The notes beneath the pieces were generated by a model that saw nothing but the letters and a program-made list of their open reading frames with translations, searched no databases and had not been told where the DNA came from. From positions 5,369,307 through 5,433,306 of the forward strand of contig NC_050471.1 of NCBI RefSeq assembly GCF_013373865.1: a stretch of DNA of 64,000 bases, written 5' to 3'. Numbering within the stretch: position 1 is the stretch's first letter; every line of letters starts with the position of its first letter. Below are positions 50,191 to 62,138 of the stretch, piece after piece. A program made the position numbers and the translations under genes. This DNA is from Monomorium pharaonis. Its lineage: Eukaryota; Arthropoda; Insecta; Hymenoptera; Formicidae.

Positions 50191-51519
50191 CTCTCCTCCC
50201 TTCCTCCCTTTTTTCGCCGAGAGCGATGCGCTTATGCAGGTGAAATCCCACGCCTTTGAATTCTCTCTACGAACGTGGAACGCTCTATCGTCCTCTTTGA
50301 CCCTCTCTGTCCCATCTCCTTCCGTCCTTTTTCATCGGTGAAGAGCACCCTACGACTCCCCCTCGAATGCAATGAAATTTGACACGTTCCCTTTATAACA
50401 GCAGATATTCTTTTATCATTTGGACACACTTTCCTAGCGGCGCGATCGAGGGCTTGGGACTCTTTCTCTCTTGCTGTCTCTCTCTTTCTCTTTCTCTTTC
50501 TCTCGTTTATTCTTTATATCCTTACAAAGGTGCTATCTACAGTGATATCAACGACAATATGGATCCTCCAGCCACACAAAGCGCGATCAAAAAGAGCGAA
50601 TAAAAATAATATTTCCTTGGACATGCAAATATCCGTCATGCAATTACGCGCATTTTTAAGATGCATCGAATTCTATTTAGATGCATGGCTTTAAAGTACC
50701 AAAAACATAAATGTAATGTATAAAAAATATTCGCTACAAAAATAGCAGTTTTAATTTTTTCATTAAGCCTAATATGAACAAAAGTATGACACTGTGTATT
50801 AACAAGTGTGTATTTTAAACGTAAACTTTCAACATAAGGTAACTTAATACTTTGTACACACGCTGTTTTTCTCTACGCACATTGTTACGATACTTCTGAG
50901 AGAGAGAGTTAATTATCATTACTTTTATAAGTATAAAAAATTTCTTTCAAAGACGACTTACATGTATTCTATTCATTAGAAAATATTTGTATATATGGTA
51001 TATGATTCTTAAATCAGTTCATAATAATCAGAGCATAATGCCTGCATGTAATATCCAAGTTTCACACATATATGACACGTGTGTAAAAGAAGGCCACATA
51101 TATATGCCACAAATGTGTGCAGCTTCACGTGTAGGGCACCGTCTATCTCTCTGTATTCGTTATTTTCCCGTTTTCTACAGTAGATTTTCTACGCGATACA
51201 TGTCGATCCTCATGGCGCGATAAGCACAAGCCCAAGAGAGAAAGAGATAGCAAAAGAGATCGTTCTTTCTGCGACAAGAAGAGCATGAACACGTGTCTTT
51301 TCCTTCTCTCGCTCCCTCCGTTTCTTCTCGAAAAGAGAGAAATGAGGAACGCACTTTAGATGGACACGTCGATAGATCGACGGGCTAACGAACGAAGGGA
51401 GGATCCTCCGCGACCGAGAACGTGGCAGCGAAATAAAGGGAAAAAAAAAACTATGTAGATTTGCGGCGAAGATTGTGTCAAACCCCACCGCGGAAACTAA
51501 CGTCGGATTCATAACTTTC
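47231..51519. other. Non-coding stretch
   Basis: Octamers occur at 48420-48427 and 50623-50630. A hairpin with gccgct and agcggc arms lies near 49781-49808, and the CCT repeat is at 50149. No gene is recognised. Confidence 0.45.
50149..50212. repeat. (CCT)n repeat and pyrimidine tract
   Basis: About ten clean CCT units, then irregular C/T sequence. Confidence 0.95.
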
Positions 51520-51780
51520 GGGCGCTTAAGTGCTCGTTACGTCGACCTCATTGGATGCACTATGTGCATCTTTATGTCATGCCCTGCCAATTAATACTAA
51601 CATTGCGACGGTGTGCGCGAAACGACAGGAAATGGAGCGCGCGCGCGCGCGCGCGGGGTGACGTGGGTCATTTCTATCGGCGTGTTTTATTTGCTGAAAG
51701 GAAATCGCGAATGCGTCTTTTGATTTTAATGTGTCGCTCCGAGGTGTAATTTTACAGCCGCACAAACGCGCGCGTTGTCC
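51520..51780. promoter_or_regulatory. Candidate enhancer with palindromic POU-like site
   Basis: GATGCACTATGTGCATC (51553-51569) is a 7-bp inverted repeat around tat. Its half-sites resemble POU words (ATGCA) facing each other, as in POU dimer sites. It is followed by ctttatg, an ATTA word at 51592 and the (GC)9 run. Confidence 0.35.
51637..51655. repeat. (GC)9 alternating repeat
   Basis: A perfect alternating GC run, a sequence type able to form Z-DNA. It lies inside the 51.5-51.8 kb regulatory-looking island. Confidence 0.95.
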
Positions 51781-54700
51781 CATGCGGAGTACGCGCTGCG
51801 TTGAAATTATACAGGAGATCGTGATTCACCGGCAAGCGGACGAGAGTACGTCGCAATTGATATTGCCAAGTAGATCTACGTCGTAAAATTAATATTATTG
51901 CAACTATTAAAATGAATTAATTGACATTTGGCAACGGCAGATATTTTCGAAATTAAATTTTAAAATACAAATCAGCTGTACGGAGGATCTTTTGGTTTAT
52001 TGAGAAGTGAACTTTCAGAAAACTTTGGAGAATACAATATTTTTTAGGCTAAAATAAAATATCAGGTTGCTATTGCGAGAGAATTGATTTACGCATAATA
52101 GATAATCAAAGATATCGTAATATTTTTTAATAATGTTAATACAAAAAAAAATTGCTCAGGATCATTCATGGATTAAGAATCAATTCTAATTTGTTTCGAT
52201 GTAAGCAAGATGAGACTGACTATTGCTATAATACTTTAGTCACCATTAAATTGCGTAAAAAAAAAAAGGAAAAATTACATCCGATCGCGGTCTAATCGCC
52301 GTCGAATCACGTCGTCATGATACGAAGTCCGCGAGAGCCGCGACAACAACAATAAGCGACGCTCGCCGTCGCCGGACCCTTACGTAAAGGTACCAAGAAG
52401 CGATACAACGACGCCGATAAGACCTCGGGCCACGCATTGTCGCGGCCCGATACGTAATATGTGCGAGCGCGCGGCGACTCGCGTGAATAATGTATGTAGC
52501 CGTTATCTATGTGGCGACCGTTCGCCATCGACGCGGGATATATAGCGCGATAAGGAACGACAGAATCGGACAGCGGCCTGATGTCCCGGGCTACCGCGAA
52601 GATAAGCGGAATAGGAAAAAAAAGGAAAAAAAAAAGATCGGAGGCGGCGAAACGAGGTGGCGCGGCGAGGAAAAAAAAAGGAGGAGGAAAGTCGAGGAGG
52701 AAGAGAAAAGGAAGAACAAAAGACAAGGAAAAGAAGTCGTAAATGCATTTATGTATCTCGCGTGATTGTGATCCATCGATGCTCGCCTCCATTCTGCTAC
52801 GCTTCTGCAGAACGCACACACGTCTCACCCATGACCGCCGCTTCGGGCGACAAACAAAACTCACGAGGCGTCGTGTTTTAAAGACATGCAACCAGTCGCG
52901 GTGGCATTAAAAAAAACCTGCACAAATGTCATTTCATATCAGCCCTGGTTAAACGAGTCTTCTCTCGTCCGCGAAATTATAATTGTGATTTCATAGAGAT
53001 AAGTCGAGAGTTTCGCAAGTTTCGCACAGTCATGATTGACTAATTATAAAATTATAAATAAGTTTACCTTTTCTATGTAAAATATATAAAAATAAATATA
53101 TATAATATATATTAATAAAATGAATATTAATCGCTAAAGTCTGTCAAAGTAAGTTCGAAGATTTTAATATCAGAAATTAATAAAAACCGAGATCCTATTC
53201 CTCTACTCTTCTTCCTCTTCGTTTCCCTAAACAACATCGTCGGTTGTCTTTTTCTGTTTCGCGCCTTGATTTTTTCCCCCATAGGCATTGCGACGTGCGA
53301 TCGCGTTTACAAGCCACGTCGAGAAACCGCGGTATCGATCGCTCAAGATGTATTCACGGAGGCTGGTTTTACGACACGCAGGATGCCCGATCGACACAAA
53401 TCTACATTGCGTATCGTGATACGCGAAGGAGAGGACGGATCGATTTGGGCGATCGATCTCGAGAAAATTCAGAGTACCGTCCATGAGTCATACAAGCGGT
53501 CACCTCGATAAAGATCGCTCCAAAGTCATTTGCAACGCAAGTTCTGTACCTTGAGATATCGAGCTCGAAAAAAAAAAAAAATAAAAAGACTCTCGAGGGG
53601 ATTAGGCCCAAATATATAAAAGAAAAGATGTTGAAAACGACTTTCGTGACGAGATTCAGTTTGTCACAGATAAGATGGAATTAAGGATGAACACATCCGT
53701 ATATCGCAACTGACCGTAACTGTTCATGGCACGTACGGCCGTCTTGATCATGGCGAAAATCCATTTTTCACCGAGATCGCGTTAGGATATGGCGCGCGTT
53801 TTACCTGACTCTGACAGAGAACAAGCGAGGGAGACGAAACCGGGCAGGTTGACCGCGAACGTGCTGTTCTCGCTTTCCGGTATCGGGAATCGAGTCGGGT
53901 GCAGAACGTAGTCGGAGGTTTTTTCCCTCCCCCCTTTATCCCGTTGTCCTCTAACTGCCGCTACCTCCAACAGGATTATCTGATCCTTGCTCTCATCGCC
54001 GAAAGAACAAAACGCAAGTGGCCCTATCCAGTCACCATCACGATCATGGTACATGATCTACGCGCTGCTGTCGTTATCTTCCACCGATCGAGGATACTTA
54101 TCGTTAGCCCCGGCAGAGAAAATCTCTTCTATCCCTCGGGACCACGGCTACCACCTTGCCTTGAGATCGTGTCTTGTCCGTCGTGTCACGTCGAAGTTGC
54201 AAGCTGGTGACAGATGTAATAGATGTCCTGCGTACATACTGTTCGTTGTTCTACAAGAACCACCATGTTAATTGCTCCAATAGAAAACCCCAGCATTTGT
54301 TAGTATTATTTTACTAAATGCAACAATACTTCATACGAAAAGGGGAAATAAGAAATCTCATTCATATTATTTGAGAATGTCTAAAAAAACAACTTTTACA
54401 TTTTGTAAAATATGAACAATCATCTCATTAATTTAAAGTAATTAATGTTTTAAACGACAACTTATAGGAAAGGCGGCGGAATGTTGTAAATTTTTAAGCG
54501 ATGATTAAACGCGAAGGCATTAGAACATTGATAATTATAAGAATGAATAACGTTCGATATATTTGAATTCATTACATTCGGTTAAGCAGTTTCGCGAACG
54601 TTTAATATTTTAATGGTCTGTCAGTGAACGGTGAGACTCGATTAATTTTAATAACACGCTTCACGACGATACCTGTCCGACAGTCTTAGCGCTCTGAGGG

Positions 54701-55876
54701 TGCGACGTCGCACATCAGCACGGTCAGCACGACAGGTTATCCTGGTGCTTTCCTTCACGGATAAAGCAGCGTCACGGCGTGATGCGTAAAGCCGGAAAAG
54801 TTCAACCCACGTTGTTGCACCCCGCAGAGAGAAAAACGATCGTACAGGTGCGTCGGAAATCGCACCTACCACAGGGACGACAAGCGCGCCCGTCAGAGAT
54901 GTGATAAGGCTCGTGATAAACGCTTTCTTCGTCCCATTAGCGGATCCAACCCATTTAAGATACGTTTAGTAACCGGTCGTAGTAGTTGAAGTACGAATTT
55001 AAATTATAGTTGATATTAAAACTAATTTTACAGAAGATTTGTAACAATTCAGCTTATATCGTTCCCCTTCATCTTTTGGAAATCTTTTGTCTTTCTTGAG
55101 AAATATTTTTATGTTATATTATTTGAATGAAGAACTTCATAGTCACATTTTTTTCATTTGAATCAACGTCATCACGAAAGCATTTTCTAAAAAGTAATCT
55201 TGATTGTCATAATAAAATATAACCGAGTAAAATATAATAAACAATGAAGGATATATAAAGTAACAGATTAATATACTCATGTCAATTCCGTCGTCCTTGA
55301 TACCGTTAATAAAGTAAAATAATGAGATATATCTAGAAGAGAACAACTGGCGTTTAAGTGCATTTTGACGAGAGATTGTCAAACTCAAACATGTTTCAAA
55401 ATAACCAAGTTTCGTACTACTACCGTGACACTTAAATGACAACACTGATAGGATACAGATTATGGAAAATCGATGCACTGACTGCCGGAGGTTGTGGGAT
55501 CGATGCAATGACAAAGTGGATTGTCCGTTACGCTGCAGAATTCGGAAACGACAAAGCTATCTAATCTTCTTCGTAGGTCAGGTCGATCACGGTGGGATCG
55601 TGAGAAATCGCGACGGAGGACGTGGGTAAGCGAGGAAAGGAAATCCACGAGCGAAATTAAGCCCAACGGGATCGGACGTTCGTCGAATTCCGCGGGGTCA
55701 CTTATCCGAGGCAAGCTACTCGGTATCTCACAGAACTCAACGTGTTTCTTAAGGCATTACCCACTGCCATTTCACGTTCTTCTGTTTACGCGAGTCAAAA
55801 TTTTCCCGGCGGTGAAGTAATCTCTCGATGAAATAAACTAATGAGTAAGTAATGAGTTTGTATTCTGTGCATTGTA
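51781..55876. other. Non-coding stretch
   Basis: AT-rich sequence alternates with CpG-rich patches (52270-52600, 53280-53520, 53760-54240, 54650-54960). The polypurine tract lies at 52607. None of the short frames matches a known domain. Confidence 0.45.
52607..52738. repeat. Polypurine tract
   Basis: Almost uninterrupted A/G on the plus strand, with several runs of eight to ten A and ggagg words. Low-complexity Lys/Glu/Arg frames here are artefacts. Confidence 0.85.
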
Positions 55877-56188
55877 AAGAAAAAGAGTTTAATAATAATC
55901 AAGCTATGGTAAAATAATTTGAATTAAATGTTTAATTAATATAATAAAATATTTAATCAAATTTAATAATTATATTAATTATAAATATATATATATAATT
56001 ACATATAAGATTGTATTAATAGTAATCAATAGTAATCACTGTTGAACAGTTATCAAATTATTAGTAAATATGAATATAAATATAACGAAATATTTAGTTA
56101 TATATTAAATAAACATTTAATTCAAATTATTTCACCAAAGCTTAGCAACTATTATCCAGGTTGATTATTATTGCCAAACTTTTTTCAG
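55877..56188. mobile_element. Second TA-flanked MITE-like element
   Basis: The right end read backwards starts CTGAAAAAAGTTTGGCAATA; the left end has AAGAAAAAGAGTTTAATA. Both continue aataataatca. The arms match again at aaaataatttgaattaaatg, after an internal deletion of about 16 bp in the left arm. TA is present at 55875-55876 and 56189-56190. The interior is very AT-rich and non-coding. The flanks gtgcattg and caattgcac are also nearly complementary. Confidence 0.75.
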
Positions 56189-56219
56189 TACAATTGCACA
56201 ATTATGATTAAAGGAAAAA

Positions 56220-56245
56220 CAGTTGCTTTTTGAAAAAAGCGACTG
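56220..56245. repeat. Imperfect hairpin beside the second MITE
   Basis: cagttgcttttt pairs with aaaaagcgactg with one mismatch across a two-base loop. It is too short for a microRNA precursor. Confidence 0.7.
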
Positions 56246-56341
56246 TCACATTTAAAATGAAACAAATGATAATGTTTTTATCACAACGTTAAAAACATAT
56301 CAGTATAATAAAGTTATATTAATATATCATCAGTTTCGAAA

Positions 56342-56389
56342 ATTTTTCGATCCGAAAGACAAAAAGATTTGAAATCTTTTGCGAAAAAT
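56342..56389. repeat. Nested inverted repeat
   Basis: The inner stem is AAAAGATTT (56362-56370) with AAATCTTTT (56372-56380). The outer stem is ATTTTTCG (56342-56349) with CGAAAAAT (56382-56389). It could extrude as a cruciform; no function is known. Confidence 0.7.
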
Positions 56390-57530
56390 ATTTTTTGGCG
56401 ATAAGTATACGTATCAATTCATATAAATTATGTATTTGAAGAAACGCAAGTCAGTCGGGAACTAATCACATATATAATAAATGTTCGGGTGCAGTCGAGC
56501 AATGAAAAATGTTTAAGCTCACTTTTCGAGGATTATCAATTTTTCGCTAAGCGCACGTACATCGTACGTCAGTCACGGTTTTATCTAACGACTGTTATCT
56601 GTCGGACATTATCTACCTAGTCTATTTCAGTACGACGCGACCCTGCACAACTTGAGTCTTCCGCTTCTAATGCGAAATATTTTCTTTTTCTTATTCCTTT
56701 TTTTTTAAATAAGAGTGATATTTGTATTACGTGCATAAAACACTAGAAAATAACACAAAAAATATTTCAAAAGTAAATAGCCAAACTTTACTCGAACTCC
56801 TTTTTGCTGAAATGCCGAAAAACACTTAGCGTTGTGATGATCAATTAAAATGTTCAAAATTAATCAATGATATAATGATTAAACCTTATTTCATTAACAC
56901 TATAAGTGTCCTGAAAGACTTTAAAAGGATTAAGCATAATGAACATGAAAATAGGATAATACATATATCGCATTTATGAATTATTAACATTATAAAACCG
57001 GAATTCAAACGTAAACACTAAAATATTTTAGATTAAAATAATATATAATAAAAAGACATATCTGTTACACATTTTAAACACTTGCAAAAACTTGTTCAAA
57101 ACGCTTTTTTTTCCTCAATTGTTCAAAAAATTGTGAACACACATAGAATACAAATTTTCGTTTTATGTAAGTAACTAATTTATGTTAAATATTCAAGGGG
57201 AAAAACCAATCACTAAACATTTTGGCAAAGAAAAAAGAACGCATAGATAGAATCAATTAATTGATAAGAAAGACTAAAAATATAAAAAGACTAAAAATAA
57301 ATATTAGTACTTTTAATATAAGTTTCAGTTAATACAAAAAATTAATTTTGTATACAAAAAAAATTACTGTGGCTGTTATAATAATATTTTCTATATTTAG
57401 AACAAAAGTGTATATGATTTCGAATTGTATTGATATTACACTGAATATAATTGTTAAAATATGCCATCCATAGTTTTCACAACCGTAATAATTATGAGAA
57501 ATAATATTCGGTTAAAATAGTCTCTTATAT
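56390..57530. other. AT-rich desert
   Basis: No gene. One perfect 14-bp palindrome, TTTTGTATACAAAA, lies at 57346-57359. Confidence 0.5.
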
Positions 57531-57629
57531 GGTTACCTCAATATAGATTTCTTATAACTTTTATATTATAGATAAGCGAAAAATAACAGTATTATTCTAT
57601 TGAGGCAACCCTAATTTTTTTTCCGTGTA
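57531..57629. mobile_element. Possible MITE fragment or end
   Basis: GGTTACCTCAATA at 57531-57543 and TATTGAGGCAACC at 57598-57610 form an inverted repeat with one mismatch. The right side runs into ttttttttccgtgTA, which read backwards is TA-CACGGAAAAAA, a typical MITE terminus. No matching CACGGAAAA end was found on the left, so this may be truncated. Confidence 0.35.
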
Positions 57630-57679
57630 GATACAGGAATATTTGGTACATTAATTGACAAAGGCACATTTTTTATAAT

Positions 57680-57850
57680 TCCGCCCCGTTAATGAGTAAC
57701 ATTTTAAACTGAGATTTTATGCGCTGGTATGACATAACACCAAAAATCTTTTTAGCCCTTAAACAATAAACCCTGCGTGGTGTTAATTGTCTCATAAATT
57801 TTCCCGCCGCCTAATTTAGGGATTCTCTGTTACGATTCGCCTAAGTTATC
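57680..57850. promoter_or_regulatory. Candidate conserved island in an AT-rich desert
   Basis: A GC-balanced block with gttaatgag, a Sox/forkhead-like AACAATAAACC, gttaattg and cctaattta words, sharply set off from AT-rich flanks. Composition and homeodomain words suggest an enhancer. Confidence 0.3.
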
Positions 57851-60800
57851 AAAATTATAAAAATTTTCTATAATAAGTATGCGTTGTTACCCTTTAAATA
57901 CAAAAAAGAAACACTCGTAAAACACATAATATTTTTTAAAAATTTTAATAACACAGCATAGTTCCGCATTAATTAAAATTGTTTCGTAAAAATAATATGA
58001 ATTTAGCGAATTTTACAAACGTTTTATGTAAAATAATTATCAATCGAAAAGAAAGCGAGAATAAATTGCGCACGGTTTGCAAAATAATCCAAACGTCAAT
58101 GGCGTGGCATCAAGCTGCCTGAGAAATATGTGATAAGTAAAGGATATGTTACAAGAAATCTTCCTCACCACGCAACTTTGACGGAGGAATGAAAAATACA
58201 AATATAAAAACAAGGAAAAAGGGAGAGGAGGAAGATGAAGTAGAAGAAACGGCAACGATAGAGTCTCCAAAGATCCAGGTAGATGCTAATGGGCGCCCAT
58301 TGTTTTTCCCCCGTCGTTTCCCTACCCAGGCATTGTCCTTACAACGAATTCTCAGCTCCCCGCTCATCAGTTAACATTGTCCACAGCATTAGGTCGTCCT
58401 TGTTCTAAATTCGAGGTAGAGTCGTGCGCGCGACCTACCGCTTTCGAGGAATGCAACGGCTCGCCCTCGAAGGGCCGCACGACCGAGAAAAAGAACAGAC
58501 GAGAGAAGGGCGAAAGCGGGACAGGGGGATGAGGTGAGTGCAAGACAAAGGTAGAGGACAACAGGCTCGTGGAACTCATGTAAACGAGATCGTACGAATA
58601 GCGAACACACCGTGGCCGAAGACGAGGGTTGTGCCATGAACAGGACACACTTCCGTCTCACCTATTACCTGCTCGGTTTGTTTACTTTCTACAAAATAAA
58701 ACAAACAAGTTCGTTTTCATACTAAGTGAAAATAAGTTTATATTGTATACGAGTCGATCCAAATGCAGATGCAAATGCGAGGATGGACCGATTCGTCGGG
58801 GTGTCGTTTCAGATCTCCAATTAACCTTGACGTGACAGGGATCTGAAAATATTTTGACTTTGTGTTGATACAAAGGTACCACATTTTAAACATATGGTAT
58901 CATAAAGAAGAAAAGGTATCATTGATGAAGTTTTTGCTCGGGATTATTTAACCTTAGAGTGCTATTCATATTTTTAATACAATTCTGGATGAAAATTCAT
59001 ATTAATTAAAATTTTTATTACACTGCTTTATCCCTACTTTATGGGTTGCAAGGATATAATAACTGAGCTAACATTATTTAACGTAAAATAAATTAATTTT
59101 AATATTCAACAATCTTATTAATGTTATTGTAATCTATTAAGTTCCAGAAGATCTCTAGGGGCTTTTCCAAAATCTTTGTAACTCAATCAAAATTATTAAA
59201 TCGCATTGGTATCTAGCAGAAAAAAAGTAGTTCCGATGGAATATATGAAAAAAAAAGCTTAAAAGTGGAAATAAAATAAGTAAATATGATCTATACTTTT
59301 TTATTAATAAGTGATTTAAAATTTAAATAATTTTGTTTACTTCTCTATTAATATTAAATAACTCAATAATTTATAAAAACAAACAAACAAAATATAATGA
59401 TATAAGATTATTCTAAATATTCTAAATGAATCGATTATAGTTCTATAAATGGCACTGAGGGCGATAATCGCGGCTGGTGCTAATTCGCAACGCGTAAGAT
59501 TGATGTCTTATCTCGAGTCAGTCCCGACGAGATGAGACTGCCAAAGAAGACGAAGTGGGTTAAGAAGAAGAATGAGAAGCTTAAAGGATGGCAAACGTGC
59601 TTCGGGCGGCTTCGGGGAAAGGGGTGGTGTAGTTGTCTTTTAAACGGAGCAACGTTACGTACCCCTGACGAATGGACAGGAGGAGGTGCCGATATCTCAA
59701 CCATAATTTATCACCCAGCTAGACCAGCTAGAAAACCGACAGGCCCCCGCCGCACAGGCCCACGAAGAGAAGAACGCGAACGGAAAATAGAGAAAGAGGA
59801 GAGACACGAAAAAGGGGACCACGAACGCGTTCCGTGCTGCACTCTCTTAGGCCCCTTAGGGCCCCGGGCCACAACCCTCATTACCACGCCTCCAGACTTC
59901 CTAGTCATTATCTGGTGGTTCCAATATCGAGATCGAATTTCATCAGGAATTCCGACACTGACATTCCACGGAGATAATCACACCCATCCTTCGTTCATAT
60001 GTGCAAAGTCGTTTTCCGTGGAATTTTGATTTTTTTGTATCTGGTGAACAATGTCCATTACACCTCACGAAATTATGTGCATTTTTAATAACATCGTACA
60101 CGCGATTAATGCTTAATCATATGCTGTAAATCATCAAAAGTATTACTTAATTAAAAACTTTGCTAATAACATGATGCTAATATTGTAATTGTTTGTATAT
60201 ATTTTCATCATTGGAATTCATATTGGTGTATAAAGATAATAAATATCCCATTAAAATATATATTATAAAATATTAAAATAAATGGTAGCAAAATTATAAT
60301 GTAAAAAAATACTAAAGATTAATAAAACATAAATGTAAATATTTTGTTCAAAAATTTTAAAATAATTTTTGGAAATAACAATTAATAAAACAAAATTATA
60401 TCATAATAACAATAATTAATATTATACTTCTGCAATTTCTTTCCTGTGTAAAACATCCGCCTTAATTATACGATGTAAAACAGACCGACGGTGAAAACTT
60501 AATCACTGGTCGAGGCGCGATCTCAATTTCCCCAGAAATTTTGAACATCCCGAAAGCAGCGAAAATTTCTCAAAGTAGATCCCGGAAGATTCCGCTTGTG
60601 GGCTGGTTGTAAATAATTAAGGAGGTCCGACAAAACAAATATATCGTTTCGCGCAGTGTGATAGATGATGTTGCTTATTCAGCATCCTGGGTGAAGAGAA
60701 AGAAGAGCTTGGGAGGAGACGGAGGCGGCAGTGGGATATGTGGAGGAAAAGAAGTAGGAGGAGAAGGAGAATCAAGACTCGGTGGGTTTTTAGGGGCCTT

Positions 60801-62100
60801 ACGTGGACCCACGAGAAGGTTCAAGGGCGTACTGGATGTGGATGTTGCCGAGGTAAGGAAGGCGAGGCAATTAGGAAGCCCAGCAGGGTGCCAAAATCTC
60901 TGCCCTCTTCCTCCTCCTCGCCCAAACCGAACCACCACCTACACCCAGACTTCCTTCTTCTCTCCTACTACTTCTTTGGCAAGCTGCACCTCCTCGACGA
61001 GCTCATTCTTGCCATTAAGATAAATGTCGTCATTTTCTTTACGTAAACACAATACCCATAATTTTGTTACTTAACTTTCGATAAAGCAAACGGTAATACC
61101 GATCGAGCTATATTCTATATTAATATTATGTATTTATTCAAGATTCGACAAAAACACTTCCAAAATTTTAAAACTGTTTTTATTTTTTTTTTAATATTCC
61201 ATTTCTGTGTAATATTATCAATTTTGATTTGTCGTCTATAATATAAAATTTTCATTATTTTTAAATTTGTGTAAAAACATATTAATCTGATTCTATTTTA
61301 TGGAAAAAATGTATTTCATTAAAAGTTAAAGTTAAAAGATTTAAATCATTGATAAATTATACAAAGAAAATGAAAAATTACACGTCGACTATATAATATA
61401 ACTCTCTCTGAGTACATAGTGTATTTGCCAATCTATGATTATGTCATAAGAAAATTTTTTTTCAATTTTTAAATCATTTGTGCATTGCATTATGAATACA
61501 GGTACTGACACGTGAAATGTATTATTCGGTTAACAGTCTTAATGAAAAGAAATGCTTTTTGGTCAAAAGACTACGGAGGTTTCTTTGAAATTTTTGGTTC
61601 CTTCGTCACATGACTTGAAATATAGTTTTGCAAATCACAGTTCGCAATTGATTCCACCGGTTACTACTGGTTTATAATAAAGTGGCTTATTAGCATGTAA
61701 TCGGTAATTTGTCGCTGGCATTAAACTCTGAAAGAATTGAGCAGTTGACATGTAGTCACTTTTCATTTTCTTTTACTGGAGAGTGAATAAAGAAATAAAA
61801 AATAACCCTATCCAAAAATAAATTATATGCTAAACAATATAATTTTTTCGGAGTTTAAACACCAGCAAGAAATTAATGATTTATTATTTACATGATACTT
61901 CAGATCACTTTTGTAGTTTCTGTTTGAATCTATTTTGTATATCAAAATATTTTCAGTGTAACATTTTCTTTTATTTAACAACTTAATTAAAATGTCCATT
62001 AGAAGTATTTATAATTTAACATTTACCGCTTAACTTTGATACGCTACTATCGGCAGTAGACGCAACCCGATGCCCAACTCGGTAAAGTAGAAAGTATTGA
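57851..62100. other. Non-coding stretch
   Basis: An octamer occurs at 58769-58776. Frames at 59532-60029 (165 codons) and 60658-61023 (121 codons) have no recognisable domain and lie in low-complexity purine-rich DNA. The remainder is AT-rich. Confidence 0.45.
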
Positions 62101-62101
62101 T

Positions 62102-62138
62102 TAACACCCGGTATATAAGTATCGATTACCGGATGTTA
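62102..62138. repeat. Hairpin-forming inverted repeat
   Basis: taacacccggta pairs with taccggatgtta with one mismatch across a 13-base loop. It is too short for a microRNA precursor. Confidence 0.7.

Noticed and set aside
57531..57629. Complete MITE
   Set aside because: Only one convincing terminus; listed as a low-confidence fragment.
59532..60029. 165-codon frame
   Set aside because: Lys/Glu/Arg-rich start from purine-rich DNA, no family resemblance, ordinary chance length for the local GC content.
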